NCBI GenBank assembly: GCA_938008555.1
Contig: CALLKE010000011.1
Location: 1-20,443 of the forward strand
Length of the DNA stretch: 20,443 bases
Direction: 5' to 3'
Source of the DNA: an uncultured Pedobacter sp.
GTDB lineage: Bacteria; Bacteroidota; Bacteroidia; Sphingobacteriales; Sphingobacteriaceae
Made by a program: the position numbers and the translations under genes. Positions 1 through 7,416 of the stretch are shown one piece after another. The notes under the pieces are model-generated. The model was not told the origin of the DNA. It saw only the letters and a list, made by a program, of their open reading frames with translations, and did no database searches. Position 1 is the first letter of the stretch; the number at the start of each line of letters is the position of its first letter.

Positions 1-17
1 GTGTGCTCTTCCGATCT
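1..17 (+). other. Residual Illumina TruSeq adapter at contig end
   Basis: The first 17 bases, gtgtgctcttccgatct, are identical to the 3' end of the TruSeq index-side adapter, which sits directly next to the insert. Genomic sequence therefore probably begins at base 18. An exact 17-base match at the very first base is very unlikely by chance. This is an assembly artefact, not biology. Confidence 0.93.
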
Positions 18-90
18 TGAAGTGCGCAATACATCTTGATATGTTCATGTAAATCATGTTTTAATTAAAAACTATTAAACCCAAAAGATC

Positions 91-942
91 ATGAAAAAAG
101 AAATTGATTTTAAAAAAGTATTGATTTTATCATTGTCAGTATTTGCGGTATCCTGTAGTAAAAACAATGATAATTTTGCTACCAACCCTGAAGCTTCAGT
201 GGCCTCTGCTAATACCTCTGCTATTGCTACAAAATATGTTCAAAACTGCACTTTAGAAACGTACACTGCTACATGGTGTGGTTACTGTCCTCGAGCAGAG
301 TCAGCTACAGATGATGCAGTTAATGCATTAGGAGACAGAGTAGTCCCTATTGGTTTTCATGACCAAGATGAATTGAATTTTCCTAATGAATCGGTTTTGC
401 TAAATACATTTGGGATAAGTGGGTTACCTACACAGCTTATGAATAGAAGAGTGGGATATAATGGTATATCACAGCTCAAGAAATTTACTAGCACTCCTTC
501 TAATTTTGGTTTGGCAATTAACTCGAGTTTTAATGGTTCAACTTTGAGCTTAGGGGTAAAAGCTCATTTCTCGCAAGCAACAACCGGTGGTAGAATAGTT
601 GTTTATATTTTAGAGAATGGAATAGTTGCAGCTCAGCATAATTACTACAGCAGAGAGATGGGGGGAGATCCAAGCTCACCTTGGTACAATTATCCAGCGA
701 CTATAACAGATTTTGTACACGATCATGTTGCACGAATGAGTGTAACCAATCCTCTAGGAGACCCTATTCCATCGCAAGGAGCCAATTCAGAATATGTTAA
801 AAACTGGTCTATCCCAATACCTGCTGGCCACAATCAAAAAGATCTAAATATTGTTGCGATGCTAGTTAAATCTGATAATACTTTATTAAATGTCCAACAA
901 GCAGGTTTTGGTCAAAATAAAGATTTTCAAATTGCTCACTAA
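91..942 (+). CDS. Omp28-like lipoprotein with thioredoxin-type CxxC
   Basis: Predicted 283-aa exported lipoprotein. The N terminus has lysines, then a hydrophobic stretch (residues 10-20), then a lipobox-like end with the likely lipidated cysteine at residue 22. A serine/alanine/asparagine-rich linker leads to a thioredoxin-like active site, TWCGYCPRAE, with cysteines at 63 and 66. A segment with HDQDELNFPNES follows, resembling the Omp28/outer-membrane lipoprotein family of Bacteroidota, in which a redox-type CxxC begins a secreted domain. The protein is probably anchored in the outer membrane. Whether it is redox active is unknown. The C-terminal half (about 140-283) looks like a beta-rich domain I cannot name. 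It stands alone, with a strong terminator after it. No clear promoter was seen upstream, and only 73 genomic bases precede the start. Confidence 0.75.
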   Translation: MKKEIDFKKVLILSLSVFAVSCSKNNDNFATNPEASVASANTSAIATKYVQNCTLETYTATWCGYCPRAESATDDAVNALGDRVVPIGFHDQDELNFPNESVLLNTFGISGLPTQLMNRRVGYNGISQLKKFTSTPSNFGLAINSSFNGSTLSLGVKAHFSQATTGGRIVVYILENGIVAAQHNYYSREMGGDPSSPWYNYPATITDFVHDHVARMSVTNPLGDPIPSQGANSEYVKNWSIPIPAGHNQKDLNIVAMLVKSDNTLLNVQQAGFGQNKDFQIAH

Positions 943-990
943 TGAGTTGATTGTTTGATCCCTAGATTATTTGATTGATTCTCATTTCAG

Positions 991-1036
991 GAAAGCCATC
1001 ATGTATTTAAGATACATAGATGGCTTTCTTTTTATT
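991..1036 (+). terminator. Rho-independent terminator after the lipoprotein gene
   Basis: Perfect 10-bp stem gaaagccatc/gatggctttc (991-1000 with 1019-1028) continued by a 6-bp stem atgtat/atacat, with a single bulged A at 1018 and a 5-base loop. A run of T follows (1029-1033). It lies 48 bases after the stop of the lipoprotein gene and separates it from the pyrF cluster. Confidence 0.88.
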
Positions 1037-1137
1037 ACTGAATGTAGGAGCTGGATTTATGAAAGGCATCAGATCTTTATTGGCCTTGAATCTAGCTGTT
1101 ATTTCCCCTAACTTGGTCCAAATTTTTTAACTCTAGA

Positions 1138-1980
1138 ATGACCCGCCAGCAACTTATAGATCAAATATTTCTAAAAAAATCTTTCTTATGTATTGGTTTA
1201 GATACTGATATCAACTTGATACCACCATTTTTGCTCGATTTTGAAGACCCTGTTTTGGAATTCAACAAACGAATTATTGATGCAACGCATGATTTGTGTG
1301 TGGCATACAAACCCAACAGTGCTTTTTATGAGAGCAGGGGTGTGAATGGTTGGAAAAGCCTAGTTGCTACCTGGAAGTATTTGCCTGAGTCTTGTCTTCG
1401 TATTATTGATGCAAAAAGAGGAGACATTGGAAATACGTCAAATATGTACGCCAGAGCCTTCTTTGATGAAAAATCCTCAGGAATGGATTTTGATGCCATT
1501 ACCATTACACCTTATATGGGTGCTGATTCGGTAAAGCCATTTTTTGCATTTGAAGATAAATGGGTTATCCTACTTGCTCTTACATCAAATGCAGGGAGTA
1601 AAGACTTTCAGTTTTTTGTCAATGACGACTCCTTCTTATTTGAGTCAGTCGTTCAAAAAGCAAATATGTGGGCTGCAGATGATCGCTTAATGTATGTTGT
1701 TGGAGCTACGTGGGGAGATGCATTTTTAGATATTCGTAAAATTGCACCCACTCATTTTTTATTAGTCCCGGGTATTGGGGCACAAGGCGGGAGTCTAAAA
1801 GAAATATGCAAGTATGGCTTAAATAAAGATTGTGGTTTACTCATAAATGCTTCTCGATCGATATTATATGCTTCCAAAGGTGAAGATTTTGCTGAAAGAG
1901 CTCGAGAGGAAGCATTGAAGATTCAAAAAGAAATGGCTTTAGAATTGCAAAAATTAGTGAAGAGCTCACTGAAGCATTAG
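1138..1980 (+). CDS. pyrF: Orotidine 5'-phosphate decarboxylase (OMP decarboxylase, long type)
   Basis: Catalyses decarboxylation of orotidine 5'-phosphate to UMP, the last step of de novo pyrimidine synthesis, in the cytoplasm. At 280 aa it belongs to the longer OMP decarboxylase subfamily common in Bacteroidota, mycobacteria and others. Visible motifs are the substrate-binding GLDTD (20-24), the catalytic DAKRGDIGNTS (91-101, Lys93 with Asp91 and Asp96), and the phosphate-binding PGIGAQGG (211-218). The ATG gives the expected N terminus just before CIGLD. It is first in a same-strand series with mqnE (18 bases after its stop), a histidine phosphatase and mqnA, so these are probably co-transcribed. 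No classical Bacteroidota promoter is evident in the 100 bases upstream. Confidence 0.96.
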   Translation: MTRQQLIDQIFLKKSFLCIGLDTDINLIPPFLLDFEDPVLEFNKRIIDATHDLCVAYKPNSAFYESRGVNGWKSLVATWKYLPESCLRIIDAKRGDIGNTSNMYARAFFDEKSSGMDFDAITITPYMGADSVKPFFAFEDKWVILLALTSNAGSKDFQFFVNDDSFLFESVVQKANMWAADDRLMYVVGATWGDAFLDIRKIAPTHFLLVPGIGAQGGSLKEICKYGLNKDCGLLINASRSILYASKGEDFAERAREEALKIQKEMALELQKLVKSSLKH

Positions 1981-1998
1981 TAATTGACTAATAAAAGA

Positions 1999-3192
1999 AT
2001 GAAACTCCAATCCGACTTACATATACTGTTGAATGATGATAATCTCGAGGATGATTTGAAGGTAATTGCCCAAAAAGTCAAACTTAATAAACGCATCAGC
2101 TTTGAAGAAGGTGTTCTACTTTACGAGAAAGGTGAACTCGCTTATCTAGGTGTTTTGGCTAATCATATTCGTCAGAAAAAACATGGAAATAACGTTTATT
2201 TCAATCGAAATTTTCATATCGAACCAACCAATTTGTGTGTCTACGATTGCAAGTTCTGCTCATACTCTCGTTTAATTAAGCAGAAATCAGAAGGCTGGGA
2301 ATACACAATGGAGGATATGCTGAACATTGTAAAAAAATATGATGATCAGCCCGTAACTGAAGTGCATATTGTTGGGGGGGTATTACCCAAGTATGATGTT
2401 GATTTTTATGCAGCGTTATTTACAGCGATTCGTAATCATCGACCAGATTTACACATTAAGGCTTTAACTCCTGTAGAATATCATTATATCTTTAAAAAAG
2501 CCAAATTAGATTATGCATCTGGAATGAGGCTGATGAAAGATGCCGGATTAAACTCAATGCCCGGTGGTGGAGCTGAGATTTTTCATCCCGAAATTCGACA
2601 ACAAATTGCAAAAGATAAATGTACAGCAGAGGAGTGGCTCCAAATTCATGAAGAATGGCATCGGCTAGGCATGCGATCAAACGCAACCATGTTATATGGT
2701 CACATTGAATCATACCAACACCGAGTGGATCATATGGAACGGCTACGTCAATTGCAAGATCGGACGGCTGGTTTTCAAACATTCATTCCATTAAAATTTA
2801 GAAATAAAGGTAACCAGATGTCACATATCGCTGAAGTCTCTATTATGGAAGACCTTCGAAACTATGCTATCTCCAGAATATATTTAGACAATTTTGATCA
2901 TATCAAAGCTTACTGGGCGATGATTGGTAGGCGTACGGCACAGCTTTCATTAAATTTTGGAGTTGACGACATTGATGGCACGCTAGATGATACTACTAAA
3001 ATATATTCGATGGCGGGATCTGAAGAACAACATCCGGCAATGAGTACACAGGAGCTTGTTGAGTTTATTAAAGAAGTAGGCTATCGTCCGATAGAGCGCG
3101 ACACATTATATCATGTAGTCACAGATTATAATGATTATCAATTCTCAGAAAAAATAAAATTAAAGTATTATAAATTGCCTGTAATTTCTTAA
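1999..3192 (+). CDS. mqnE: Aminofutalosine synthase (radical SAM)
   Basis: Radical-SAM enzyme of the futalosine route to menaquinone. It joins the product of MqnA, 3-[(1-carboxyvinyl)oxy]benzoate, to the adenosyl moiety of SAM to give 6-amino-6-deoxyfutalosine. The [4Fe-4S] motif CX3CX2C is at Cys80, Cys84 and Cys87 in the context FHIEPTNLCVYDCKFCSYSR. That context is typical of MqnE rather than the related cyclase MqnC. Further family blocks are TEVHIVGGVLP, PGGGAEIF, MLYGHIE and GVDDIDGT. I chose ATG at 1999 (397 aa). An in-frame TTG at 1984 would add five residues but sits only 3 bases after the pyrF stop. The next gene follows after 9 bases. A run of seven G at about 2376-2382 is in frame. 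Confidence 0.95.
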   Translation: MKLQSDLHILLNDDNLEDDLKVIAQKVKLNKRISFEEGVLLYEKGELAYLGVLANHIRQKKHGNNVYFNRNFHIEPTNLCVYDCKFCSYSRLIKQKSEGWEYTMEDMLNIVKKYDDQPVTEVHIVGGVLPKYDVDFYAALFTAIRNHRPDLHIKALTPVEYHYIFKKAKLDYASGMRLMKDAGLNSMPGGGAEIFHPEIRQQIAKDKCTAEEWLQIHEEWHRLGMRSNATMLYGHIESYQHRVDHMERLRQLQDRTAGFQTFIPLKFRNKGNQMSHIAEVSIMEDLRNYAISRIYLDNFDHIKAYWAMIGRRTAQLSLNFGVDDIDGTLDDTTKIYSMAGSEEQHPAMSTQELVEFIKEVGYRPIERDTLYHVVTDYNDYQFSEKIKLKYYKLPVIS

Positions 3193-3201
3193 ATTGTAAG
3201 A

Positions 3202-3870
3202 ATGAGTAACCCTAACTTACTACCTGATAAATACAAGCAAGGGGAGCATTCAGCAAAAACATTATATATCATTCGGCATGGTGAGACGGATTTAAATAAG
3301 CGAGGTATTGTTCAAGGCCGAGGGGTAGACACAGACCTGAATGACCACGGCAAGCAGCAGGCAAAAGCCTTTTATGAAGCTTATAAAGATGTTCCTTTTG
3401 ACAAAATATATACGTCAACCCTTAAAAGGACACATCAAACCGTGCATCGATTTATTCATAGTGGGATTCCATGGACACAGCATCCTGGATTAGACGAATT
3501 AGCATGGGGGATATATGAGGGACAAGAAAGTAGCGATCTGACAAGAGCTGCATTCAGAAGCATGATTAATAATTGGATGCGTGGAGAGCTTCATCATAAA
3601 TTTGAAGAAGGAGAAAGCCCTTTAGAAGTGAAAGATCGCCAACTAATTGCTTTGGATAACTTAGTAGAGAACAATCAAGACGAAACCATTTTAGTGTGCA
3701 TGCATGGCAGAGCTTTACGGCTGTTTCTATGCTTGCTAACTGAATTGCCTTTGTCTAAAATGGATGCATTTCCACATCTAAATACTTCGTTGTATAAAGT
3801 GCAGTATGATGGATTTAAATTTCAAATAACGGATTTCAATAATGTGGATCATTTAAAAAAACTAGGCTAA
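3202..3870 (+). CDS. Histidine phosphatase family protein (phosphoglycerate mutase-like)
   Basis: 222-aa cytoplasmic enzyme of the histidine phosphatase (clan 2H) superfamily. The phosphohistidine motif is LYIIRHGETDLN (Arg25, His26). Other expected catalytic positions are TSTLKRTHQT (Arg76), the acid in LDELAWGIYEG (about Glu99), and the second histidine in CMHGRALR (His168). The substrate cannot be read from sequence. The family includes phosphoglycerate mutases, alpha-ribazole phosphatase CobC and broad sugar or nucleotide phosphatases. It lies 9 bases after mqnE and 19 before mqnA, inside the menaquinone cluster. That suggests co-expression and perhaps a role in removing phosphate from a pathway-related metabolite, but this is only inferred from position. 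Confidence 0.88.
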   Translation: MSNPNLLPDKYKQGEHSAKTLYIIRHGETDLNKRGIVQGRGVDTDLNDHGKQQAKAFYEAYKDVPFDKIYTSTLKRTHQTVHRFIHSGIPWTQHPGLDELAWGIYEGQESSDLTRAAFRSMINNWMRGELHHKFEEGESPLEVKDRQLIALDNLVENNQDETILVCMHGRALRLFLCLLTELPLSKMDAFPHLNTSLYKVQYDGFKFQITDFNNVDHLKKLG

Positions 3871-3889
3871 AACTAAAAACCATTTCATC

Positions 3890-4609
3890 GTGAGTATTAT
3901 TAAAGTGTCCGCTGTATCTTATACTAATAGCAAACCCTTTGTCTATGGTTTGACACATTCTGGCATCTCGGAAAAAATAAACTTGAGTTTAGATATTCCG
4001 TCCATGTGTGCGTTTAAACTCATTAATAACGAAGTGGATATAGGCTTGGTTCCTGTTGCTACTCTATATCAAATTCCTAATTATAAGATTATATCTAATT
4101 ACTGTATTGGAGCAACAGGGGCAGTAGATTCTGTTTTTATTTTTAGTGATAAACCAATTAATGAGGTAAAAACAATACGTTTAGATACACAGTCTCGCAC
4201 TTCCAATGATTTAGCAAGAGTGCTTTTGAAAAATTATTGGAAAGTTTCCCCTGATTTTATACAATCAGAAAATGTGGATGCTTATATCGAGATTGGTGAC
4301 CGTACTTTTGGGAAAAAGAATCAGCATCAATACGTATATGATCTATCTGAAGAGTGGAATAATTTTAGTGGACTTCCATTTGTATTTGCTGCTTGGACGA
4401 CGAATAAATTGATCTCATCAGATTTTGTAGATGAATTTAATCACTCTCTCAAATATGGCTTAGATCGAAGAAAAGAAGTAATTTCTGCATTGCCTCCGCG
4501 AGCAGACTTTGATTTGAATAATTATCTGATGAATCAGATTGATTTTAGTTTCGATGCCAAAAAAGAGCAAGCCTTAGAAAAATTTCTTGGCTTAGTCCAG
4601 CAATTATAA
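3890..4609 (+). CDS. mqnA: Chorismate dehydratase (menaquinone biosynthesis)
   Basis: First enzyme of the futalosine menaquinone pathway. It dehydrates chorismate to 3-[(1-carboxyvinyl)oxy]benzoate, the substrate of MqnE encoded upstream. It has the periplasmic-binding-protein-like fold without a signal peptide, so it is cytoplasmic. Family marks are the N-terminal VSAVSYTNSKPFVYGL, CAFKLINNEVDIGLVPVA (about 39-57), LDTQSRTSNDLARVLL (about 98-113), and LPFVFAAW (about 163-170). Length 239 aa fits. Start is GTG at 3890, giving the standard MSIIKVSAVSY N terminus. I see no better ATG. The end overlaps the convergent nucleoside phosphorylase gene by 6 bases, so there is no room for a separate terminator. 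Confidence 0.94.
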   Translation: MSIIKVSAVSYTNSKPFVYGLTHSGISEKINLSLDIPSMCAFKLINNEVDIGLVPVATLYQIPNYKIISNYCIGATGAVDSVFIFSDKPINEVKTIRLDTQSRTSNDLARVLLKNYWKVSPDFIQSENVDAYIEIGDRTFGKKNQHQYVYDLSEEWNNFSGLPFVFAAWTTNKLISSDFVDEFNHSLKYGLDRRKEVISALPPRADFDLNNYLMNQIDFSFDAKKEQALEKFLGLVQQL

Positions 4610-5485
4610 TCGATCTAATACAAGCCTGATTGTTTTATCTATCGTTTTTTGCGGGTTTTTGCTAAATTCTTTCTTCACTCGACTTGCTATAATTGCATTG
4701 ACAGAAAGGGCCCGGTGACCTAATGTTGTAGATAATGCGTAAATGCCAGCTGTTTCCATTTCCAGATTGGTGAAGCGATATGCTTGTAGGTGAAAAGTTT
4801 GTAATCTATTGATGAGATTTGGGATTGCATTTTTTGCTCTCACTTCCCTACCTTGTGGTGAGTAAAATCCCGGCGCTGTAATGGTAATTCCTCGTTGCAA
4901 GTCATGGCTAATTTGTTTTAACAATTGAATATCTGCAGAACCAATATAGGGTGAGAATTCATTCAATGGATGAAAGTGATTTTTCATCTCGTTGAGTATA
5001 AGATGTTCATTATTGGTCATGTTTTTGGTATAAAAGTGCATGGTGGTATCTAAACCTACAGCAAATTCAGAAACCAAAATACTGTCGATGGGAATGTCCT
5101 CTTGGATGGCGCCAGAGGTTCCTATCCGAATAATTTCTAATGATGTTAAACTGGTCTTAGGTAGTCGAGTATTGAAATCGATATTGACCAAAGCATCCAA
5201 TTCATTCAGTACAATATCTATATTATCTGTACCAATTCCTGTTGACACTACACTGATACGCTTTTTCCCAATTGTACCGGTATGGGTAATAAATTCACGC
5301 TTGCCTTTTTTGAGCTCAATGCAATCAAAATACTGGCTAACTTCTGCTACTCGATCAGGGTCGCCGACAGTAATAACTGTATCAGCAACATCTTCAGGTA
5401 AGATGTTTAAGTGATATATACTTCCGTCTGCATTTAGGATGAGATCAGTCTCAGAAATCGGATTCATCAGGTGAGTTGTTTCCAT
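4604..5485 (-). CDS. Nucleoside phosphorylase, uridine-phosphorylase-like
   Basis: 293-aa member of the PNP/UDP nucleoside phosphorylase family, which cleaves a nucleoside with phosphate to base plus ribose 1-phosphate. Visible marks are the phosphate-binding GDPDRV (41-46), STGIGTDNIDIV (81-92), RIGTSGAIQED (120-130), the block APGFYSPQGRE (204-214), and the ribose-binding NLEMETAGIY (240-249). The Gln-x-Arg of the QGR block is compatible with pyrimidine recognition, so uridine phosphorylase is my best call. Purine specificity is not excluded. It is longer than the futalosine hydrolase MqnB, so I do not assign it to menaquinone synthesis despite its convergent position to mqnA. Met7 (ATG at 5467) is an alternative start. 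It lies 14 bases downstream of the YigZ-family gene and is probably co-transcribed with it. Confidence 0.88.
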   Translation of the reverse strand: METTHLMNPISETDLILNADGSIYHLNILPEDVADTVITVGDPDRVAEVSQYFDCIELKKGKREFITHTGTIGKKRISVVSTGIGTDNIDIVLNELDALVNIDFNTRLPKTSLTSLEIIRIGTSGAIQEDIPIDSILVSEFAVGLDTTMHFYTKNMTNNEHLILNEMKNHFHPLNEFSPYIGSADIQLLKQISHDLQRGITITAPGFYSPQGREVRAKNAIPNLINRLQTFHLQAYRFTNLEMETAGIYALSTTLGHRALSVNAIIASRVKKEFSKNPQKTIDKTIRLVLDRL

Positions 5486-5499
5486 TGTGGTCGTGGGTT

Positions 5500-6114
5500 T
5501 TATATTGTGTGGATATAGGTTACTTTTAGATTAGATATTTGGCCCAATTTAGTAATGATCTTGTTTACTTGGGTTTTTCGAATATCAATTTCTAAGGAAC
5601 AATTAGCTTCAAATGTTTGTTTATTGACGGGAAGGTGTTCGTCTTTTATGATTCTCATGACATCATTCATTTGTAAATAATCAAATTCGAGCAAGTAAAC
5701 ATCATTTACTGTTTGGGAAATAATCTTAGCTGTATCTAGTGCTGCTTCGGTGGCAGATTTGTAAGCATTAATTAGGCCAGGTATTCCTAGCAAAGTGCCT
5801 CCAAAATAGCGCACAACTACGGCTAATATATTGGTGAGCTTAGATGAAAGTAGGGTGTTTAAAATGGGCCTTCCAGCAGAGCCAGACGGCTCCCCGTCGT
5901 CACTGAATCGAAATACAGAAGTATCTTGACTAAGACGTAATGCCCAGCAATAATGCCTTGCCTTTGGATGCGCTGATTTGATGTGACTCAATATCTCTTT
6001 GATCTCACTTTCTGCGCGTACAGGATATGCATACCCTATAAATTTACTCCCACGATCACGAAAAATGCCTTCAGATGGCGCATAAATCGTTTGATAGGTA
6101 TCCTCAAATAACAT
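5500..6114 (-). CDS. YigZ/IMPACT family protein
   Basis: Member of the UPF0029/IMPACT family (E. coli YigZ). The family is conserved, its bacterial role is unsettled, and eukaryotic homologues act on Gcn2 signalling. Numbered from the start chosen here, the signatures are SDDGEPSGSAGRPI (71-84) and VVVRYFGGTLLGIPGLINAY (99-118). The C-terminal part fits the small second domain of YigZ proteins. An in-frame ATG at 6147 would add 11 residues. I prefer ATG at 6114 (204 aa), because MLFEDTYQTI matches the usual N terminus and a perfect -7 box, TATCTTTG, lies inside the extension, exactly five bases before this ATG. The upstream orphan gene ends 78 bases before this start. Confidence 0.88.
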   Translation of the reverse strand: MLFEDTYQTIYAPSEGIFRDRGSKFIGYAYPVRAESEIKEILSHIKSAHPKARHYCWALRLSQDTSVFRFSDDGEPSGSAGRPILNTLLSSKLTNILAVVVRYFGGTLLGIPGLINAYKSATEAALDTAKIISQTVNDVYLLEFDYLQMNDVMRIIKDEHLPVNKQTFEANCSLEIDIRKTQVNKIITKLGQISNLKVTYIHTI

Positions 6115-6119
6115 GTGGG

Positions 6120-6127
6120 CAAAGATA
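6120..6127 (-). promoter_or_regulatory. Candidate -7 box of the YigZ-family gene
   Basis: On the minus strand the sequence reads TATCTTTG, an exact match to the Bacteroidota -7 element TAnnTTTG, then five bases (cccac), then ATG at 6114. No TTG or TTTG was found at the usual -33 distance, so this is a half-site call. The spacing would put the transcript start at or within a base or two of the start codon. Confidence 0.45.
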
Positions 6128-6192
6128 ATTATTTTGGATGCCTTCACTTGATGACTAATGGTAATGACACCTACTGGCTAGTATATAAGAAA

Positions 6193-7338
6193 TCATTGCC
6201 GCGCTAGCATATATCTCTGATAAGTGGGAACTTCGGCCTTACCCAATACTTTGTTGAGATTTTTATTAATAACAGGGATACCTTCTCGCGTGCTAATGCT
6301 AACGAGCGTATGCAAATAATTCGATTTCTCTTGAAACTCGCCAAATAATGCCGCAATAATTGATATTGCTTTTGGACAACCCCGATGAACAGGATCAACA
6401 AATATGCCTGGTATTATTCCATATGCTGCATCCCAGATTTGCTGGCTTAGTTTCTTTTCATTGATACGTAATTTTCTACCGTACGTTTGTGCAGCATTCC
6501 ATAAATGTGAGGCAGCATTCAAATTGGAGTAATCGTCATAAAAATACTTTTCTCCAGGCTTGTCACAGTTTTTGATAGCATTTTCAAATGCTAGAGCTGC
6601 TATAGATCCAACTATTGGAACTGGGTACAAGGCTATTTTTAATGCAGATTCTGCCATAGCTCCTTCTCTTCGATTGATAATCATTTTTGCTATCGTATTA
6701 CATGGAGATTTTAATCCATTTTTGAGAGGCTTGCATGTGCAACTGTCTGGGTCATGCTCATTATTATTTGGTTGTAAATCGTAGAACGACATGGTTCCTT
6801 TGGCATAGGAATATGCTTGATATATATCTTTCCAGATTTTAAAAATGTCATAGAATGTAGGAATACTATAGTCTTGCCCAGATGGACGGGATGCAGCAAT
6901 CTGCTGATCGAGTGTAGGCCGACTAATAATATATTGATCCATATGATTGAAAAAATCTGGATTGTATAGTTTATTAACAAGGATATCTGCATACTTACCA
7001 TGAATCCTGGAAATTCCAAGTCCCAAACTGTTTTGAATCAGATTTTGAGCATTCTTGTTTTTAATAATCTCAGCTCCAATTCTTACAGGAGTTGAGTTAA
7101 AAGCAGATGTTACAGAACCATATGCTTTCTGTATAGGGGATGGCTTGATTTTATGATCAGCCACCGTGGTCTTTGACTGATCAAAATATTTCGGCATTAG
7201 ATTGTGGTTCGAATTCTCGAAATCACTTTTAGCTTTGTTAAGCAAAGCCAAAAAACTTGTTGGGTACTCAGGATTCAGATCAATTGCCACAAGTGCTGTC
7301 CACAGCGCTTCATGGCGTGGTAGTATTACCTTTTTCAT
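6193..7338 (-). CDS. Unrecognised 381-aa protein with CxC motif and hydrophobic segment
   Basis: I do not recognise this protein family. It has no signal peptide. The N-terminal part (1-160) is mixed and polar. An aromatic-rich stretch, IPTFYDIFKIWKDIYQAYSYA, occupies about 159-179. Next comes DPDSCTCKPLKNGLKSPC with Cys200, Cys202 and Cys213, which could bind metal or form a disulfide. A hydrophobic, Ala/Ile/Pro-rich segment at about 232-251 could insert in a membrane or be buried. Single cysteines follow at 258 and 321. The C-terminal half is helical in character with no catalytic motif I can name. Codon use does not look broken and there are no internal stops, so it is probably expressed. 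It starts at ATG 7338 behind an unusual repeat array. It lies upstream of the YigZ-family gene on the same strand but does not look functionally linked to it. Confidence 0.72.
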   Translation of the reverse strand: MKKVILPRHEALWTALVAIDLNPEYPTSFLALLNKAKSDFENSNHNLMPKYFDQSKTTVADHKIKPSPIQKAYGSVTSAFNSTPVRIGAEIIKNKNAQNLIQNSLGLGISRIHGKYADILVNKLYNPDFFNHMDQYIISRPTLDQQIAASRPSGQDYSIPTFYDIFKIWKDIYQAYSYAKGTMSFYDLQPNNNEHDPDSCTCKPLKNGLKSPCNTIAKMIINRREGAMAESALKIALYPVPIVGSIAALAFENAIKNCDKPGEKYFYDDYSNLNAASHLWNAAQTYGRKLRINEKKLSQQIWDAAYGIIPGIFVDPVHRGCPKAISIIAALFGEFQEKSNYLHTLVSISTREGIPVINKNLNKVLGKAEVPTYQRYMLARQ

Positions 7339-7343
7339 GAATC

Positions 7344-7351
7344 TAAAGGTA
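7344..7351 (-). promoter_or_regulatory. Candidate -7 box of the 381-aa orphan gene
   Basis: The minus strand reads TACCTTTA, seven of the eight TAnnTTTG pattern positions, then five bases (gattc), then ATG at 7338. No -33 TTG is present at the normal distance. Instead that region is occupied by the TTAACA repeats, which suggests activator- or repressor-dependent use. Confidence 0.35.
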
Positions 7352-7362
7352 GATAAGTATTG

Positions 7363-7399
7363 TGTTAAAAATATGTTAACAATTGTTAATGTGTGTTAA
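7363..7399. repeat. Four helix-phased TGTTAA direct repeats (candidate operator)
   Basis: TGTTAA occurs at 7363-7368, 7374-7379, 7384-7389 and 7394-7399, so start-to-start spacings are 11, 10 and 10 bases, about one turn of B-DNA. All four face the same way and read TTAACA on the minus strand, towards the orphan gene. The array lies 25-61 bases upstream of its ATG at 7338, immediately upstream of a -7-like box. Copies two and three together also form the palindrome gttaacaattgttaa-like centre. Confidence 0.6.
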
Positions 7400-7416
7400 C
7401 GTGCAAATGCTTGCTT

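Noticed and set aside
5040..5414. 124-codon plus-strand ORF inside the nucleoside phosphorylase gene
   Set aside because: It is antisense to a well-supported enzyme gene with all its motifs, and its translation shows low-complexity, shadow-type composition.
4604..5485. Nucleoside phosphorylase as futalosine hydrolase MqnB, suggested by the adjacent mqnA
   Set aside because: It is clearly longer than MqnB, carries a uridine-phosphorylase-like QGR block, and is convergent to the mqn cluster rather than in it.
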